Positions 42,346 to 52,448 are shown, counted from the stretch's first letter. The stretch is 64,000 nt of DNA from Clostridiaceae bacterium (GCA_009911065.1 QXWR01000022.1:1-64000), one strand, 5' to 3'. The notes: generated by a model from the letters alone, not told the origin. Made by a program: numbers and translations.

Positions 42346-42747
42346 ATGGCTAAAAATAAGTCCACTGGAAAGAAAGTGACGAAAAAGCGCGTAAAGAAAA
42401 ACGTTGAACGCGGACAGGCACATATCCAGTCATCTTTCAACAATACGATTGTAACGTTGACCGATGCACAGGGTAATGCTTTATCTTGGGCAAGTGCCGG
42501 AGGTCTGGGATTTAGAGGTTCAAGGAAATCTACTCCATATGCAGCTCAGATGGCTGCAGAGACTGCTGCCAAGGCAGCTATCGTACATGGTTTAAAGTCT
42601 GTTGACGTTATGGTAAAGGGTCCCGGTTCGGGTCGTGAAGCAGCAATCCGTGCACTTTCTGCATGCGGCATTGAAGTAACCAGCATTAAGGACGTAACCC
42701 CGGTTCCACACAACGGTTGCCGTCCGCCAAAACGTAGAAGAGTCTAA
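42346..42747 (+). CDS. rpsK: 30S ribosomal protein S11
   Basis: S11 helps form the platform of the small subunit and the mRNA exit. The 133-aa protein has a basic N-terminal tail ([20 protein letters not shown]), then [46 protein letters not shown] (key parts [29 protein letters not shown]) and [18 protein letters not shown] with the conserved NGCRPPK. A GAAAGGAAAGTAGG ribosome site precedes the ATG. Confidence 0.98.
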   Translation: MAKNKSTGKKVTKKRVKKNVERGQAHIQSSFNNTIVTLTDAQGNALSWASAGGLGFRGSRKSTPYAAQMAAETAAKAAIVHGLKSVDVMVKGPGSGREAAIRALSACGIEVTSIKDVTPVPHNGCRPPKRRRV

Positions 42748-42762
42748 TAGGAGGTACGAAAA

Positions 42763-43356
42763 GTGGCAGTAGATAGAGTTCCTGTTCTTAAAAGATGCAG
42801 ATCCCTTGGTTTGGAACCCAGCTACTTGGGAATCAGCAAAAAGTCAAAAAGAGAAGTAAAACGGGCGAATCGGAAAGTGAGCGAGTACGGCATGCAGCTG
42901 CGGGAAAAGCAGAAAGCAAAATTCATCTATGGCGTGCTGGAGAAACCTTTCCGCAACTACTATGCAAAAGCAGAGAAGATGGAGGGTCAGGCTGGTGAGA
43001 ATCTTTTGATTCTCTTGGAGAGAAGACTGGACAATGTAGTATTCCGGCTGGGATTTGGAAAGACCAGACGGGAGACCCGTCAGATTGTTGACCATAAGCA
43101 TGTTCTGGTAAATGGAAAGTGCGTGAATATTCCGTCCTACCTGGTAAAGGCAGGGGATGTGATTGAGATCAAGGAGAAAGTAAAGTCTTCTCCCAGATAT
43201 AAAATCGCTTTGGAAGCGACGATGGGACGTTTGGTTCCGGCATGGCTGGATGTGGACCATGAGAATCTTCGCGGTGTGGTGAAGTCTTTACCCACCAGGG
43301 AAGAGATCGATGTTCCGGTAGAAGAGATGCTTATCGTCGAGTTGTATTCTAAGTAA
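42763..43356 (+). CDS. rpsD: 30S ribosomal protein S4
   Basis: S4 starts 16S assembly and, in several bacteria, represses its own mRNA. The 197-aa protein starts with GTG, and has the N-terminal part with [41 protein letters not shown] and an S4 RNA-binding domain with [53 protein letters not shown] (key parts [20 protein letters not shown]). The N-terminus lacks the four-Cys zinc knuckle, so it is the zinc-free form. AGGAGGTACGAAAA precedes GTG. Confidence 0.98.
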   Translation: MAVDRVPVLKRCRSLGLEPSYLGISKKSKREVKRANRKVSEYGMQLREKQKAKFIYGVLEKPFRNYYAKAEKMEGQAGENLLILLERRLDNVVFRLGFGKTRRETRQIVDHKHVLVNGKCVNIPSYLVKAGDVIEIKEKVKSSPRYKIALEATMGRLVPAWLDVDHENLRGVVKSLPTREEIDVPVEEMLIVELYSK

Positions 43357-43397
43357 GTTTCCCTCGATAGACGAACCCAAAAGGAGGGGCTATAATC

Positions 43398-44357
43398 GTG
43401 TTCGATTTTGAAAAACCAAACATTGAGATTGTTGAAATTTCAGATGATAAGAAGTACGGCAAATTTGTTGTGGAACCGCTTGAGAGGGGCTACGGCACCA
43501 CGCTGGGAAATTCCCTGAGAAGAATTATGCTTTCTTCTCTGCCGGGTGCGGCGGTCAGTCAGGTAAAAATCGAAGGCGTTTTACATGAGTTCAGTTCCAT
43601 TTCCGGAGTGAAGGAAGATGTGACTGAAATCATCATGAACATCAAGAACTTATCGATCAAGAACAACAGCGACAGCAATGAAGTCAAGACCGCTTATATT
43701 GAGTTTGAAGGCGAGGGAGTTATTACTGCTGCGGATATTCAGGCAGACCCGGATATTGAGATTATGAATCCGGAGCAGGTGATTGCGACTTTAAGCGGCG
43801 GCACGGACAGTAAGTTCTATATGGAGCTTACCATTTCCAAAGGCCGGGGATATGTAAGCGCTGACAAGAATAAAAATGAAGATCTGCCCATTGGCGTGAT
43901 TGCGATTGATTCCATTTACACGCCGGTAGAGCGGGTGAATATGACCATTGAGAACAGCCGTGTAGGACAGATTATTGACTATGATAAACTGACGCTGGAT
44001 GTGTATACCAATGGAACTCTGGCTCCGGATGAGGCAGTCAGTCTGGCCGCTAAGGTCTTAAGTGAACATTTGAACCTGTTTATTGATCTTTCGGAAAATG
44101 CCAGAACTGCAGAGATTATGGTGGAAAAAGAGGACAATGAGAAAGAGAAAGTTCTGGAGATGAACATTGATGAGCTGGAGCTTTCGGTTCGTTCTTATAA
44201 CTGTCTGAAACGTGCTGGAATCAACACAGTGGAAGAGTTGTGCAACCGTACTCCGGAGGATATGATGAAGGTCCGGAATTTGGGAAGAAAGTCCCTGGAG
44301 GAGGTTCTTGCAAAACTGAAAGAACTGGGGCTGCAGTTAAATCCCAGCGAGGAATAA
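43398..44357 (+). CDS. rpoA: DNA-directed RNA polymerase alpha subunit
   Basis: Alpha dimerises to start RNA polymerase assembly, and its C-terminal domain reads UP elements and activators. The 319-aa protein has the N-terminal domain with [31 protein letters not shown] near residues 23-53 (key part [20 protein letters not shown]), a linker rich in Glu and Asn, and the C-terminal domain [45 protein letters not shown] (key parts [24 protein letters not shown]). It starts with GTG after AAAAGGAGGGG. Confidence 0.98.
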   Translation: MFDFEKPNIEIVEISDDKKYGKFVVEPLERGYGTTLGNSLRRIMLSSLPGAAVSQVKIEGVLHEFSSISGVKEDVTEIIMNIKNLSIKNNSDSNEVKTAYIEFEGEGVITAADIQADPDIEIMNPEQVIATLSGGTDSKFYMELTISKGRGYVSADKNKNEDLPIGVIAIDSIYTPVERVNMTIENSRVGQIIDYDKLTLDVYTNGTLAPDEAVSLAAKVLSEHLNLFIDLSENARTAEIMVEKEDNEKEKVLEMNIDELELSVRSYNCLKRAGINTVEELCNRTPEDMMKVRNLGRKSLEEVLAKLKELGLQLNPSEE

Positions 44358-44491
44358 ACGAAGCATTTATTTTTGTGCCGGGTTCGTAAGGCCAATGATG
44401 CAGAGCCTGGTACACTCAAATAGCAGAATTGGATGTAGTCTGGTAAGACCGATGGCACGGACTGCACTCCGGATAAATGGAGGAAAATAAA
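44358..44491 (+). other. Spacer between rpoA and rplQ
   Basis: A 134-base gap. It is GC-richer than the intergenic average and contains short self-complementary pieces (AGTC and GACC around 44437-44449), but no strong stem or terminator. The rplQ ribosome site GGAGGAAAA lies at its end. Confidence 0.4.
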
Positions 44492-45028
44492 ATGGCAGGT
44501 TACAGAAAGCTTGGAAGAACTTCCAGCCAGAGAAAGGCTTTGATTCGCAGTCAGGTTACTTCTCTGCTGTATCATGGAAAGATTCGCACCACAGAGGCCA
44601 GAGCAAAAGAAATCCGCAAGGTTGCAGAGGGACTGATTGCTATGGCAGTAAGAGAGAAAGACAATTTTGATACGGTAACAGTTACAGCAAAAGTTCCCCG
44701 TAAGGACGATAAGGGCAAGAGAGTCAAAGAGGAGAAGAACGGCAGAAAAGTAACGGTTTATGATGAGGTTCAGAAGGAGATCAAGAAAGACCAGCCTTCC
44801 AGACTTCATGCAAGACGTCAGATGCTTAAGGTTCTGTATGGAGTGACAGAAGTTCCCTCCACACCCGCTGGCAGAAAGAAAAACACCAAATCCGTAGATC
44901 TTCCTGCAAAATTGTTTGATGAGATTGCTCCCAAATATGTGTCCCGCAATGGTGGTTATACCCGTATTGTAAAGATTGGACAGCGTAAAGGTGACGGAGC
45001 GATGGAAGTTCTGTTAGAGCTGGTATAA
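44492..45028 (+). CDS. rplQ: 50S ribosomal protein L17, long form
   Basis: L17 lies near the tunnel exit. The first part is typical: [49 protein letters not shown]. The protein has 178 residues, about 50 more than in E. coli or B. subtilis. The extra sequence is a charged insert ([26 protein letters not shown], about residues 70-100) and a lengthened segment before the conserved end [27 protein letters not shown]. Long L17 forms are known in clostridia. The ATG at 44492 follows GGAGGAAAATAAA. It is the last gene of the alpha operon. Confidence 0.96.
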   Translation: MAGYRKLGRTSSQRKALIRSQVTSLLYHGKIRTTEARAKEIRKVAEGLIAMAVREKDNFDTVTVTAKVPRKDDKGKRVKEEKNGRKVTVYDEVQKEIKKDQPSRLHARRQMLKVLYGVTEVPSTPAGRKKNTKSVDLPAKLFDEIAPKYVSRNGGYTRIVKIGQRKGDGAMEVLLELV

Positions 45029-45071
45029 GAGCTTTATCCGGGAATTATATAATAGGTATCAGTAAAATTAA

Positions 45072-45098
45072 AACAGCTGCTTGCGCGGCTGTTTTTTT
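45072..45098 (+). terminator. Terminator of the alpha ribosomal operon
   Basis: AACAGCTGC (45072-45080) pairs with GCGGCTGTT (45085-45093) around a TTGC loop, with one T-G pair, followed by TTTTTTT to 45098. It lies 44 bases after the rplQ stop. Confidence 0.92.
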
Positions 45099-45223
45099 AT
45101 GGTTGAAATGGAGAGGTTCGTGTACTGGACTCATTATAACGGATAAAAATGTGGTGTAAACAATCCATATATTTCCATAAAAAAGTAATAAATTATCTGT
45201 ATTTTTGGTAAGAATATTGTAAG

Positions 45224-45252
45224 TTGATTATAAGATTAGCCTGGTTTATAAT
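45224..45252 (+). promoter_or_regulatory. Promoter of the second cell-wall-binding protein gene
   Basis: TTGATT (45224-45229) and TATAAT (45247-45252) lie 17 bases apart. The upstream motif GTAAGAATATTGTAAG (45208-45223), also found before the gene at 26653, abuts the -35 hexamer and might be a regulator site. Confidence 0.7.
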
Positions 45253-45298
45253 TAAAATTGACAAGGAATAAAAGTGAATTGCCAGAGAGGAATGAAAA

Positions 45299-46528
45299 AT
45301 GATGAAAAAGAGGAAGTGGATTTGGACAACAGCTTTGGCAGCGATTTTAATGTCCGTCAGTATTATGACAGCAGCTGCAGCAGACCGGGTTATTACCAGT
45401 GTGACCATACGGGTCAACTCAAAACTGGAGCCAGGAAGTACTCTGCCGGATATTGGTCTTGACAGCGGGTCCGTAGAAAGTGGGGAGATTTCTGTTTCCA
45501 GCAGCACCAACCGATATACCGTTGACCGGGCTGAGTGGGTGACTTCCACCTCCCGGACCATAGAGGTAGGGGACCGGCCGGAGATGAAAGTATGGCTGCG
45601 GGCCGGATCGGAAGACTATTTTAAGGGAACTTACCGTTCCAGTAATGTTTCGGTAAAATCAGGAGATTTTGTCAGCGCAAAGCGGGAAGATTCGGACACA
45701 TTGATGGTGCGGATTCGGGTACAGGCCGTTAAGGGGGATTTTGCACCGCCGGAGGATGCTTACTGGAAGGACAATGCCAGGGGAATGGCCCGGTGGGAGA
45801 AACCAGAAGACGGGGATTCCGGCAAGTATGAGGTGGTGCTGCGCCGGGGATCGGCAAAGGTACATACGGTGGAAACCACCGGCACATCCTATAATTTTTA
45901 TCCTTACATGACAACAGCAGGAACCTATTCTTTCCGGGTTCGAACCATTGCAAAGACCAGTGCAGATGAGAATTATGGAAAGAGCAGTGACTGGATTGAG
46001 TCAGATGAGCTTTACATTGCCAAGGAGGATGTGTCAGACGGTTCCGGCAGAACCGACGTGACGGTTGGGCCTACTGGCAATACCTTGGTGGGGTGGCAGT
46101 ATCAGGACAATGAATGGTATTATTATTATCCAGACGGAACCTGTCAGCGGGATTCCTGGCTGAATGTCAATGACCGGTGGTATCTGTTTCAGGCAGACGG
46201 AAAGATGTTAAAGGGATGGCAGAACCGGGATGGAAAGACCTATTTCCTTTCCGATAACGGGGATATGCATATGGGATGGATTCAGGCGGAGGGGCGCTGG
46301 TATTATATGAATCCAATTCCGGGAGATTACTTTGGAGCCATGGTGAAAAACCAGTGGGCAGAGGTCAATGGGAAGACTTACTATTTTAATCAGGATGGGA
46401 TTATGGTAGAAGGATGGTATCAGGTGGGAGAAGACTGGTATTATTTTTATCCTGGAGACGGAAACAAGGCAGTGAACACCTGGATTGATACGTTTTATGT
46501 AGATGAGAATGGAATTTGGAGAAAATAG
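45299..46528 (+). CDS. Secreted protein with Fn3-like region and cell-wall-binding repeats
   Basis: A 409-aa exported protein with a signal peptide (about residues 1-29, ending TAAAA-D). Residues about 30-245 form beta-rich domains; the second, with APPEDAYWKDNARGMARWEKPEDGDSGKYEVVLRRGS and TYSFRVRTIAKTS (key parts ARWEKPEDGDSGKYEVVL, YSFRVRTIA), looks like a fibronectin type III fold. Residues 260-409 carry about six cell-wall-binding repeats (GWQYQDNEWYYYYPDG, DRWYLFQADGKMLKGW, GRWYYMN, GKTYYFNQDGIMVEGW). It probably sits on the cell wall and binds a partner through its front domains. No enzyme domain is seen. It interrupts the common rplQ-ecfA order. A start three bases later is possible. 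Confidence 0.85.
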   Translation: MMKKRKWIWTTALAAILMSVSIMTAAAADRVITSVTIRVNSKLEPGSTLPDIGLDSGSVESGEISVSSSTNRYTVDRAEWVTSTSRTIEVGDRPEMKVWLRAGSEDYFKGTYRSSNVSVKSGDFVSAKREDSDTLMVRIRVQAVKGDFAPPEDAYWKDNARGMARWEKPEDGDSGKYEVVLRRGSAKVHTVETTGTSYNFYPYMTTAGTYSFRVRTIAKTSADENYGKSSDWIESDELYIAKEDVSDGSGRTDVTVGPTGNTLVGWQYQDNEWYYYYPDGTCQRDSWLNVNDRWYLFQADGKMLKGWQNRDGKTYFLSDNGDMHMGWIQAEGRWYYMNPIPGDYFGAMVKNQWAEVNGKTYYFNQDGIMVEGWYQVGEDWYYFYPGDGNKAVNTWIDTFYVDENGIWRK

Positions 46529-46539
46529 GATGAAAGAAG

Positions 46540-46586
46540 CTGCTGCAGACATCGGAAAATGACCGAGGTTTTGCAGCAGTTTTTTT
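46540..46586 (+). terminator. Terminator after the second cell-wall-binding gene
   Basis: CTGCTGCA (46540-46547) pairs with TGCAGCAG (46572-46579), with a partial inner TCGG/CCGA stem, followed by TTTTTTT (46580-46586). About 240 bases follow before ecfA1, in which I see no further gene. Confidence 0.85.
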
Positions 46587-46825
46587 CTGTTGGAAAGGTT
46601 GTATAAATAGTTCCTAAGCTTTCTATGGGAAATTACTTGACGGTAGTTGTAATTTAGCTTAAAATTGAGGAACATATGGTTGTAAACCAATGTCATATCA
46701 TTTTGCTAAAAAATAAAAGATGGTCCATGCTGTTTTTTTGCATTGTTTAACAAAATGGCATTGGGCTGTATACGGTAACTGAGAAAGCAGGATGTGAGCT
46801 GTCAGGAGGAAATAAAAAAGCGTTT

Positions 46826-47746
46826 ATGGGAATTATTAAGGCATCGAAATTGATTTTTGATTATGTTCGCAGAGATGAAGAAGATCGGATAGAGGAGATA
46901 AATCGTGCCATTGACGGGCTGGATTTGGATATTCAGGAGGGTGACTTTGTGGCAGTGCTGGGACATAATGGTTCTGGCAAGTCCACCTTTGCCAAACAGG
47001 TAAATGGGATTTTGCTGCCAACAGAGGGAACCGTGTGGATTTCTGGAATGAAAACCACAGATGACAGCCATATTTGGGATATTCGGAAGACTGCCGGTAT
47101 GGTGTTCCAAAATCCGGACAACCAGATTATTGGGAATGTGGTGGAGGAGGACGTAGGATTTGGACCGGAAAATTTGGGAGTGCCCACAGAGGAGATCTGG
47201 CGGCGGGTGGATGAGAGCCTTAAGGCAGTTGGAATGACGGCTTTTCGGCTAAAATCACCGAATAAATTGTCTGGAGGGCAGAAACAGCGGGTGGCAATCG
47301 CCGGAGTTATGGCTATGAAGCCCAAGTGTATTGTTTTGGATGAGCCTACGGCAATGCTGGACCCCAATGGCCGGAAAGACGTAATCCGAACCATCCATGA
47401 ACTGAATAAAAAGGAAGGAATTACCGTGTTATTGATTACCCATTATATGGAGGAAGTCATAGAGGCAGATCGGGTGATTGTAATGGATGGGGGGCATCTG
47501 GTCATGGACGGAACACCCAGGGAAATTTTTTCCAGAGTGAAAGAGCTGAAAGAATATCGTTTGGATGTGCCGCAGGTTACTGAGCTTGCTTATGAGCTGA
47601 AGAAAGAAGGGGTAGAACTTCCAGACGGGATTTTGACTATTGAGGAGCTGACGGATGCTTTGGTTCCTCTTTTAAAAGGGCAGCAGGCAGACAGAGAGAA
47701 CGGGATTCCTACAGGAGGACAAAAAGAAGATGTCAATCAGGGCTGA
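46826..47746 (+). CDS. ecfA1: ECF transporter ATPase 1
   Basis: This is one of two ATPases of the energy-coupling-factor module, which powers interchangeable S components for vitamins and metals. The 306-aa protein has Walker [14 protein letters not shown] near residues 46-58, the Q-loop [26 protein letters not shown] typical of EcfA, signature [17 protein letters not shown] near 150 and Walker [13 protein letters not shown]. The C-terminal extension holds the EcfA-specific region. AGGAGGAAAT lies 16 bases upstream, rather far. It overlaps ecfA2 by 17 bases. Confidence 0.95.
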   Translation: MGIIKASKLIFDYVRRDEEDRIEEINRAIDGLDLDIQEGDFVAVLGHNGSGKSTFAKQVNGILLPTEGTVWISGMKTTDDSHIWDIRKTAGMVFQNPDNQIIGNVVEEDVGFGPENLGVPTEEIWRRVDESLKAVGMTAFRLKSPNKLSGGQKQRVAIAGVMAMKPKCIVLDEPTAMLDPNGRKDVIRTIHELNKKEGITVLLITHYMEEVIEADRVIVMDGGHLVMDGTPREIFSRVKELKEYRLDVPQVTELAYELKKEGVELPDGILTIEELTDALVPLLKGQQADRENGIPTGGQKEDVNQG

Positions 47747-48632
47747 ACATTTAACTTATCTATATGGAGAGGGAACCGCCTTTGAACAGTATGCCTTAAA
47801 GGATGTAAGTTTTGAGATTGGGGATGGGGAGTTTATCGGATTGATTGGACATACCGGGTCAGGGAAATCTACACTGATTCAACACTTAAATGGGCTGCTT
47901 CGTGCCAGCAGCGGAAAGATTTATTATAACGGAGAGGACATTGACCAGGAGGGATACGACCGGCGGAATCTAAGAAGCAAAGTGGGGCTGGTTTTTCAGT
48001 ATCCGGAACATCAGCTTTTTGAGGTGGATGTGCTGTCGGATGTGTGCTTTGGACCTAAAAACCAGGGACTGTCCAGAGAAGAGGCACAAGTAAGGGCAAA
48101 AGAGGCGCTGATGCAGGTAGGGCTTGAGGAACGGTTTTGGGATCAGTCTCCTTTTGAGCTGTCTGGAGGACAGAAGCGGCGGGTAGCCATTGCAGGAGTG
48201 CTTGCTATGCAGCCAGAGGTGCTGATTTTGGACGAGCCTACAGCTGGACTGGACCCACGGGGAAGGGATGAGATCCTGGAAGAGATTGCAGGGCTTCACC
48301 GGGATAAGGGTATGACCATTGTGCTGGTATCTCACAGCATGGAGGATATTGCCCGGTATGCGGACCGGATTCTAGTGATGAATCATGGGGAGAAGCGGTT
48401 TGACGGGCCGCCCAGAGAGGTGTTTGGCCATTATAAAGAACTGGAGGAAATGGGACTGGCAGCGCCTCAGATTACGTATGTGGTTCAGAAGCTTCGGGAA
48501 CATGGAATATCAATACCAGAAGATATTACAACCGTGGAAGAGGCCAAAGACGGGATTTTACGATTGTTAAAATCAGAAAAGGCCAAATGGTCCAGTGGGC
48601 AGATAGTCGGAAAGGCAGGCAACGGGGAATGA
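47730..48632 (+). CDS. ecfA2: ECF transporter ATPase 2
   Basis: The second ATPase of the ECF module. The 300-aa protein has Walker [19 protein letters not shown] near residues 39-56, [28 protein letters not shown] near 88, signature [17 protein letters not shown] near 143 and Walker [15 protein letters not shown]. It pairs with EcfA1 and docks on the coupling helices of EcfT. The start overlaps the ecfA1 gene and has ACAGGAGGA upstream. Its stop overlaps ecfT as ATGA. Substrate choice depends on S components encoded elsewhere. Confidence 0.95.
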   Translation: MSIRAEHLTYLYGEGTAFEQYALKDVSFEIGDGEFIGLIGHTGSGKSTLIQHLNGLLRASSGKIYYNGEDIDQEGYDRRNLRSKVGLVFQYPEHQLFEVDVLSDVCFGPKNQGLSREEAQVRAKEALMQVGLEERFWDQSPFELSGGQKRRVAIAGVLAMQPEVLILDEPTAGLDPRGRDEILEEIAGLHRDKGMTIVLVSHSMEDIARYADRILVMNHGEKRFDGPPREVFGHYKELEEMGLAAPQITYVVQKLREHGISIPEDITTVEEAKDGILRLLKSEKAKWSSGQIVGKAGNGE

Positions 48633-49417
48633 TACGGGATATTACATTAGGGCAATATTATCCGGTGGATTCAGTACTTCACCGAATGGACCCACGGACA
48701 AAGCTGTTTGGTACGATGACATTTATAATTTCTCTGTTTTTTGCGGGAAACTTTATGGCCTACGGAGTGGCTACAGTATTTCTGATTTTGGTAATCCGGC
48801 TGTCAAAAGTGCCCTTTGAGTTTATGGTGCGGGGCTTGAAAGCGATTTTGTTTTTGTTGTTGATCAGTGTCAGCTTTAATCTTTTTTTGACTCCGGGAAC
48901 TTTGGTGTTCCAACTGGGATTTTTAAAAATCACCTGGGAGGGAATACGTCTGGCAGGATTTATGGCTTTAAGACTGGTTTATCTGGTAATCGGGTCTACA
49001 GTGATGACCCTGACCACAACTCCCAACCAACTGACCGACGGTATGGAAAGAAGTCTTGGATTTTTAAATAAATGCAAGGTTCCGGTTCATGAAATTTCCA
49101 TGATGATGTCTATTGCTTTAAGGTTTATTCCGATTTTGGTGGAAGAGACGGATAAGATTATGAAAGCTCAAATGGCACGGGGGGCGGATTTTGAAAGTGG
49201 GAATCTGATTCAGAAGGCGAAAAATATGGTACCTCTTTTAGTGCCTCTGTTTATTTCTGCTTTTCGCCGTGCCACGGATTTGGCTATGGCCATGGAGGCT
49301 AGATGTTATCATGGAGGGGATGGGAGAACGAAGATGAAACCGCTTCAATATGAGCGGCGGGATTATCTAGGGTATTTGGTGTGCGTCGGGTATCTGGCAG
49401 CAGTGATTTTCGTTTGA
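48629..49417 (+). CDS. ecfT: ECF transporter transmembrane subunit EcfT
   Basis: EcfT is the membrane scaffold joining the two ATPases to the S component. The 262-aa protein begins [20 protein letters not shown] and has DPRTKLFGTMTFIISLFF, typical of the family, and two Ala-Arg-Gly-type coupling motifs: AQMARGADFESGN near residue 172 and AMEARCYHGGDGRTKM near 225. Five to six membrane segments are expected. I chose the ATG at 48629 (ATGA overlap) over an in-frame upstream start at 48587. Confidence 0.95.
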   Translation: MIRDITLGQYYPVDSVLHRMDPRTKLFGTMTFIISLFFAGNFMAYGVATVFLILVIRLSKVPFEFMVRGLKAILFLLLISVSFNLFLTPGTLVFQLGFLKITWEGIRLAGFMALRLVYLVIGSTVMTLTTTPNQLTDGMERSLGFLNKCKVPVHEISMMMSIALRFIPILVEETDKIMKAQMARGADFESGNLIQKAKNMVPLLVPLFISAFRRATDLAMAMEARCYHGGDGRTKMKPLQYERRDYLGYLVCVGYLAAVIFV

Positions 49418-49452
49418 AAACAGTGTGAGACTGTTTGGAAAGGGAAGAAAAG

Positions 49453-52356
49453 ATGGATTGTTGGACATTTTTAGGGATAGAGGCTACTGAGGATGAGGAG
49501 GCGATACGGAAAGCTTATCTGGAACGTTTGCCGGGATACCATCCAGAGGAGGATGCAGAAGGGTTTCGGCAACTTCGGAAGGCATTGGAGGAGGCTTTAA
49601 AAGAAGCAAAGGCTCTTGGAGAACAACAGGGGGCAAAAGAAAATTTAGGATTTGTTCAAAGTGAAATGCTGGGAAGAGAGGAAATCCAGGATTTTCTGAA
49701 ACAGGCGGAGACGTTATATCAGGATTATGGACGCCGGATTTTGCCGGAGGAATGGAAAAAGGTAATGGATGCGCCTATATGCCGGGAGTTAGAGACCCAA
49801 AGAGAGGCCGGATGGGCTTTTTTGGGCTTTTTGATGGATCATTTTCATTTGCCCCATTCCTGCTATCAGGTATTTGATCAGGCTTTTGGGTGGACTGAGG
49901 ATGAGGATGAATTATACAATCATTTTCCGGAAGGTTTTTTGGATTATCTGTATGACCGGATTCGGGAAGAGGACAGTTTCCGATATGATATATTTGAGAT
50001 TCGGGAAGGGTTTGATTATGACGAATTTTGCGAGCAGTTCTTTTGCCTTCGGACTGCTTTAGGGGAGAAAAAGCGGGAAGCAGTGGAGGAGATTTTAGGG
50101 AAACTGGATGCCATGGGCATGGAACACCCAGATGTTTCTCTTTTGCGGGTTCGCCACGAGGCTATGCAGCGGGGAAATGAAAAGTATGCCTGGGAGCTGG
50201 CAAAGGAATTGTTTTTAAAGGATGGAGAAAATCCTGGAACCCGTTACTGGTATGTGCGCACCTCTTTGGATTACCAGGATTCTGGGGCAGATATGGATGA
50301 TTTGGGAGAGCTGATCAAATCTCTGATTGAGAGGGAGCCGGAGTTTGCCGGATACTGGCAGTTGATGGGAGATTTTTTGCATCGGAAGGGGGAGCTTTCC
50401 CAGGCTCTTATGTGTTATCGTCGGGCAAAAGAGTGTTCCGGAGACCGATGGGAGTACATTGAGGAACAGATTGTGGATACAGCTTTAGAGCTGTCGGAAG
50501 AGATGGAGAAAGATCCGGAGTTTGACGACTGGTGGCAGCTGGCTGGCGTATGTCATATGGCACAGCGGTATGAGCGGGTAAGAGAACTTTTGGAAGATAA
50601 GGAGCCGGACGAGGAACAGAGAATGTCCTGGCTGTTTATGATGGCAGAAAGCTGCCATGAGACAGAGGAGTATGAGCTGGCGGCAAATTACCGTCAGGAA
50701 ATATGGGATTCGTTTGAAGGACAGGAGCGGCCTTTTCAGATGTATGTGGATTTGGCCCAGGAAAATAAGATGGCCGGAGATACTCAGAGGGCGCTGGAGA
50801 TTTATGAGCTGGCAGAGGAGGAATATCCTGGCGAGCCGGAGATTTATTATCGGCGGGCAGAAATTCTCTCCAATGAGGGGCTTTTGGCAGAAGCAGAGCG
50901 GTTGTGCAATAAGGCGCTAGAAATCGGGTTTCACCGAAACGCCTTTAACTTAAGAATGGAAATTCTTTTGGACAGGGACCAGTATAAGGATGTAAAGGAA
51001 TCTGCAGAAGAGATTTTTAAACAGGGATACATCAGCGCTCAGATTCGCTATTATTATGCCCGGGCATTGAGAGGGCTGGAGGAGTATGAAAAGGCGGAGG
51101 AGATTTTAAAAGAGCTGGTGGAACATACCGGGGAGATCGGCGTTTTATGTCAGGAGTATGCGGCTGTCTGTTCCGCCCTGGATCGTCCGGAGGAAGCTCT
51201 TAGCTGGATTGAGAAGGCCATAGAAGATCAGGATAGTTCAGTGCGCCGGTATATGAAGGGTCAGTATCTCCACGATTTGGAGCGGTATGAGGAAGAGGCG
51301 GCCTGGTATCGGATGATGATGAGTCAAGGTCTGGACAATTATTATATTCATTATCGTCTGGCAAAGGTATTCCAGTCTCAATATGAGTTTGAAAAGGCGG
51401 AAGAAGGATTTCGCAAGGCACTGGAAAGAGACAATACCTATGGTCTGGCCTGGGACAGCCTGGGGGATGTGTTACAGGATCAGGGCAAATGGGAGGCAGC
51501 GGCAGAAGCTTATGAGGAGGGCTGGAAAAACGGGAATTTTCAGTCCATTCGGGATTTGTGCCGGCTGATGAAGCGGACCCATCAAAATGAGCGGGCTTTG
51601 GAGTATTTAAAACAGGGCCTGGAAAAGCAGCCAAATGACAGCAGTCTTCTTCTGATTCAGGCAAAAGTGCTGCGGACACAGAAAAAATATTCTGAGGCAG
51701 CTCTCTGCCTGGGACGTTATATGGAGGTGAAGCCGTCTCAGACCTCTTATGCTTACCGGGAGATTGCTCTTTGCTGGGAGCGGGCAAAAGATTATGACAA
51801 GGCGGAAGAGTATTATCGGCGGGCGGTTGATTATGAGCCGGGAGTTGCCAGGAACTGGAGAAGCTTAGGGCATTATTTTGCTGACCGAAAGCAGTATGAA
51901 GAGGCGGTTCCCTATTTGGAGAAATCTGTGGAGATCGATCCCGACAGCACCTTTGGGTGGATGAAACTGGGAGAGATGTATGAAAAATTAGGGCGCGCCC
52001 AAGAGGCATTTAAGTGTTATGAACGATCATTAGAGAATTATAAGATCGATATTGCGTCAGATCCCAGAAGCTGCTGTGACCTGGAAGGAATGGCGGACGT
52101 ACTGATTCATATGGGGCGGTTAGACGAGGCAGAGGAGATTTTAAAGCAGGTTCAAAGTTTGCAGAACGGAGTGTTTACCTGTAATTCGCCCATATGCTAT
52201 GAAGGGCTGGAGGATATGGCGAAACTGGAAGAGAAAAGAGGAAACTTAGAGAAAGCGTTAGAGTGGATGGAAAAGGCAGGAGAATATTCTGTGACCGATT
52301 ACTATCCCAAGGAGATCGCGCGGCTGAAAAAGGCCATTGAGGAAGCAAATACATAA
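49453..52356 (+). CDS. Large TPR protein with a degenerate J-like domain
   Basis: A 967-aa soluble protein. Residues 1-55 look like a J domain (DCWTFLGIEATEDEEAIRKAYLERLPGYHPEEDAEGFRQLRKALEEAL: key parts FLGIEATEDEEAIRKAYL and YHPEED). The canonical HPD triplet is replaced by HPEED, so classical stimulation of DnaK may be lost. The rest, from about residue 250, is a long run of tetratricopeptide repeats, with at least a dozen units such as YYARALRGLEEYEKAEEILKEL and AWDSLGDVLQDQGKWEAAAEAYEEG. It has no membrane segment and is very acidic. AAAGGGAAG precedes the ATG; a TTG 18 bases earlier is in frame. It sits between ecfT and truA, where this order is usually unbroken. Confidence 0.82.
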   Translation: MDCWTFLGIEATEDEEAIRKAYLERLPGYHPEEDAEGFRQLRKALEEALKEAKALGEQQGAKENLGFVQSEMLGREEIQDFLKQAETLYQDYGRRILPEEWKKVMDAPICRELETQREAGWAFLGFLMDHFHLPHSCYQVFDQAFGWTEDEDELYNHFPEGFLDYLYDRIREEDSFRYDIFEIREGFDYDEFCEQFFCLRTALGEKKREAVEEILGKLDAMGMEHPDVSLLRVRHEAMQRGNEKYAWELAKELFLKDGENPGTRYWYVRTSLDYQDSGADMDDLGELIKSLIEREPEFAGYWQLMGDFLHRKGELSQALMCYRRAKECSGDRWEYIEEQIVDTALELSEEMEKDPEFDDWWQLAGVCHMAQRYERVRELLEDKEPDEEQRMSWLFMMAESCHETEEYELAANYRQEIWDSFEGQERPFQMYVDLAQENKMAGDTQRALEIYELAEEEYPGEPEIYYRRAEILSNEGLLAEAERLCNKALEIGFHRNAFNLRMEILLDRDQYKDVKESAEEIFKQGYISAQIRYYYARALRGLEEYEKAEEILKELVEHTGEIGVLCQEYAAVCSALDRPEEALSWIEKAIEDQDSSVRRYMKGQYLHDLERYEEEAAWYRMMMSQGLDNYYIHYRLAKVFQSQYEFEKAEEGFRKALERDNTYGLAWDSLGDVLQDQGKWEAAAEAYEEGWKNGNFQSIRDLCRLMKRTHQNERALEYLKQGLEKQPNDSSLLLIQAKVLRTQKKYSEAALCLGRYMEVKPSQTSYAYREIALCWERAKDYDKAEEYYRRAVDYEPGVARNWRSLGHYFADRKQYEEAVPYLEKSVEIDPDSTFGWMKLGEMYEKLGRAQEAFKCYERSLENYKIDIASDPRSCCDLEGMADVLIHMGRLDEAEEILKQVQSLQNGVFTCNSPICYEGLEDMAKLEEKRGNLEKALEWMEKAGEYSVTDYYPKEIARLKKAIEEANT

Positions 52357-52448
52357 AAACCGGAGGGATGAGACCAACTCAAATATTAGAAAGAGTGTTT
52401 TTGTAAAGTGACATTGTTTTAGGGAAGACGGGATAAGGAGGCAGGCAG

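Noticed and set aside
46587..46825. Possible riboswitch before ecfA1
   Set aside because: The 239-base gap is AT-rich, and I found no conserved core of any vitamin riboswitch and no terminator before the gene.
49435..49452. TTG start for the TPR protein
   Set aside because: It overlaps the AAAGGGAAG ribosome site of the ATG at 49453, which gives the natural J-like N-terminus.
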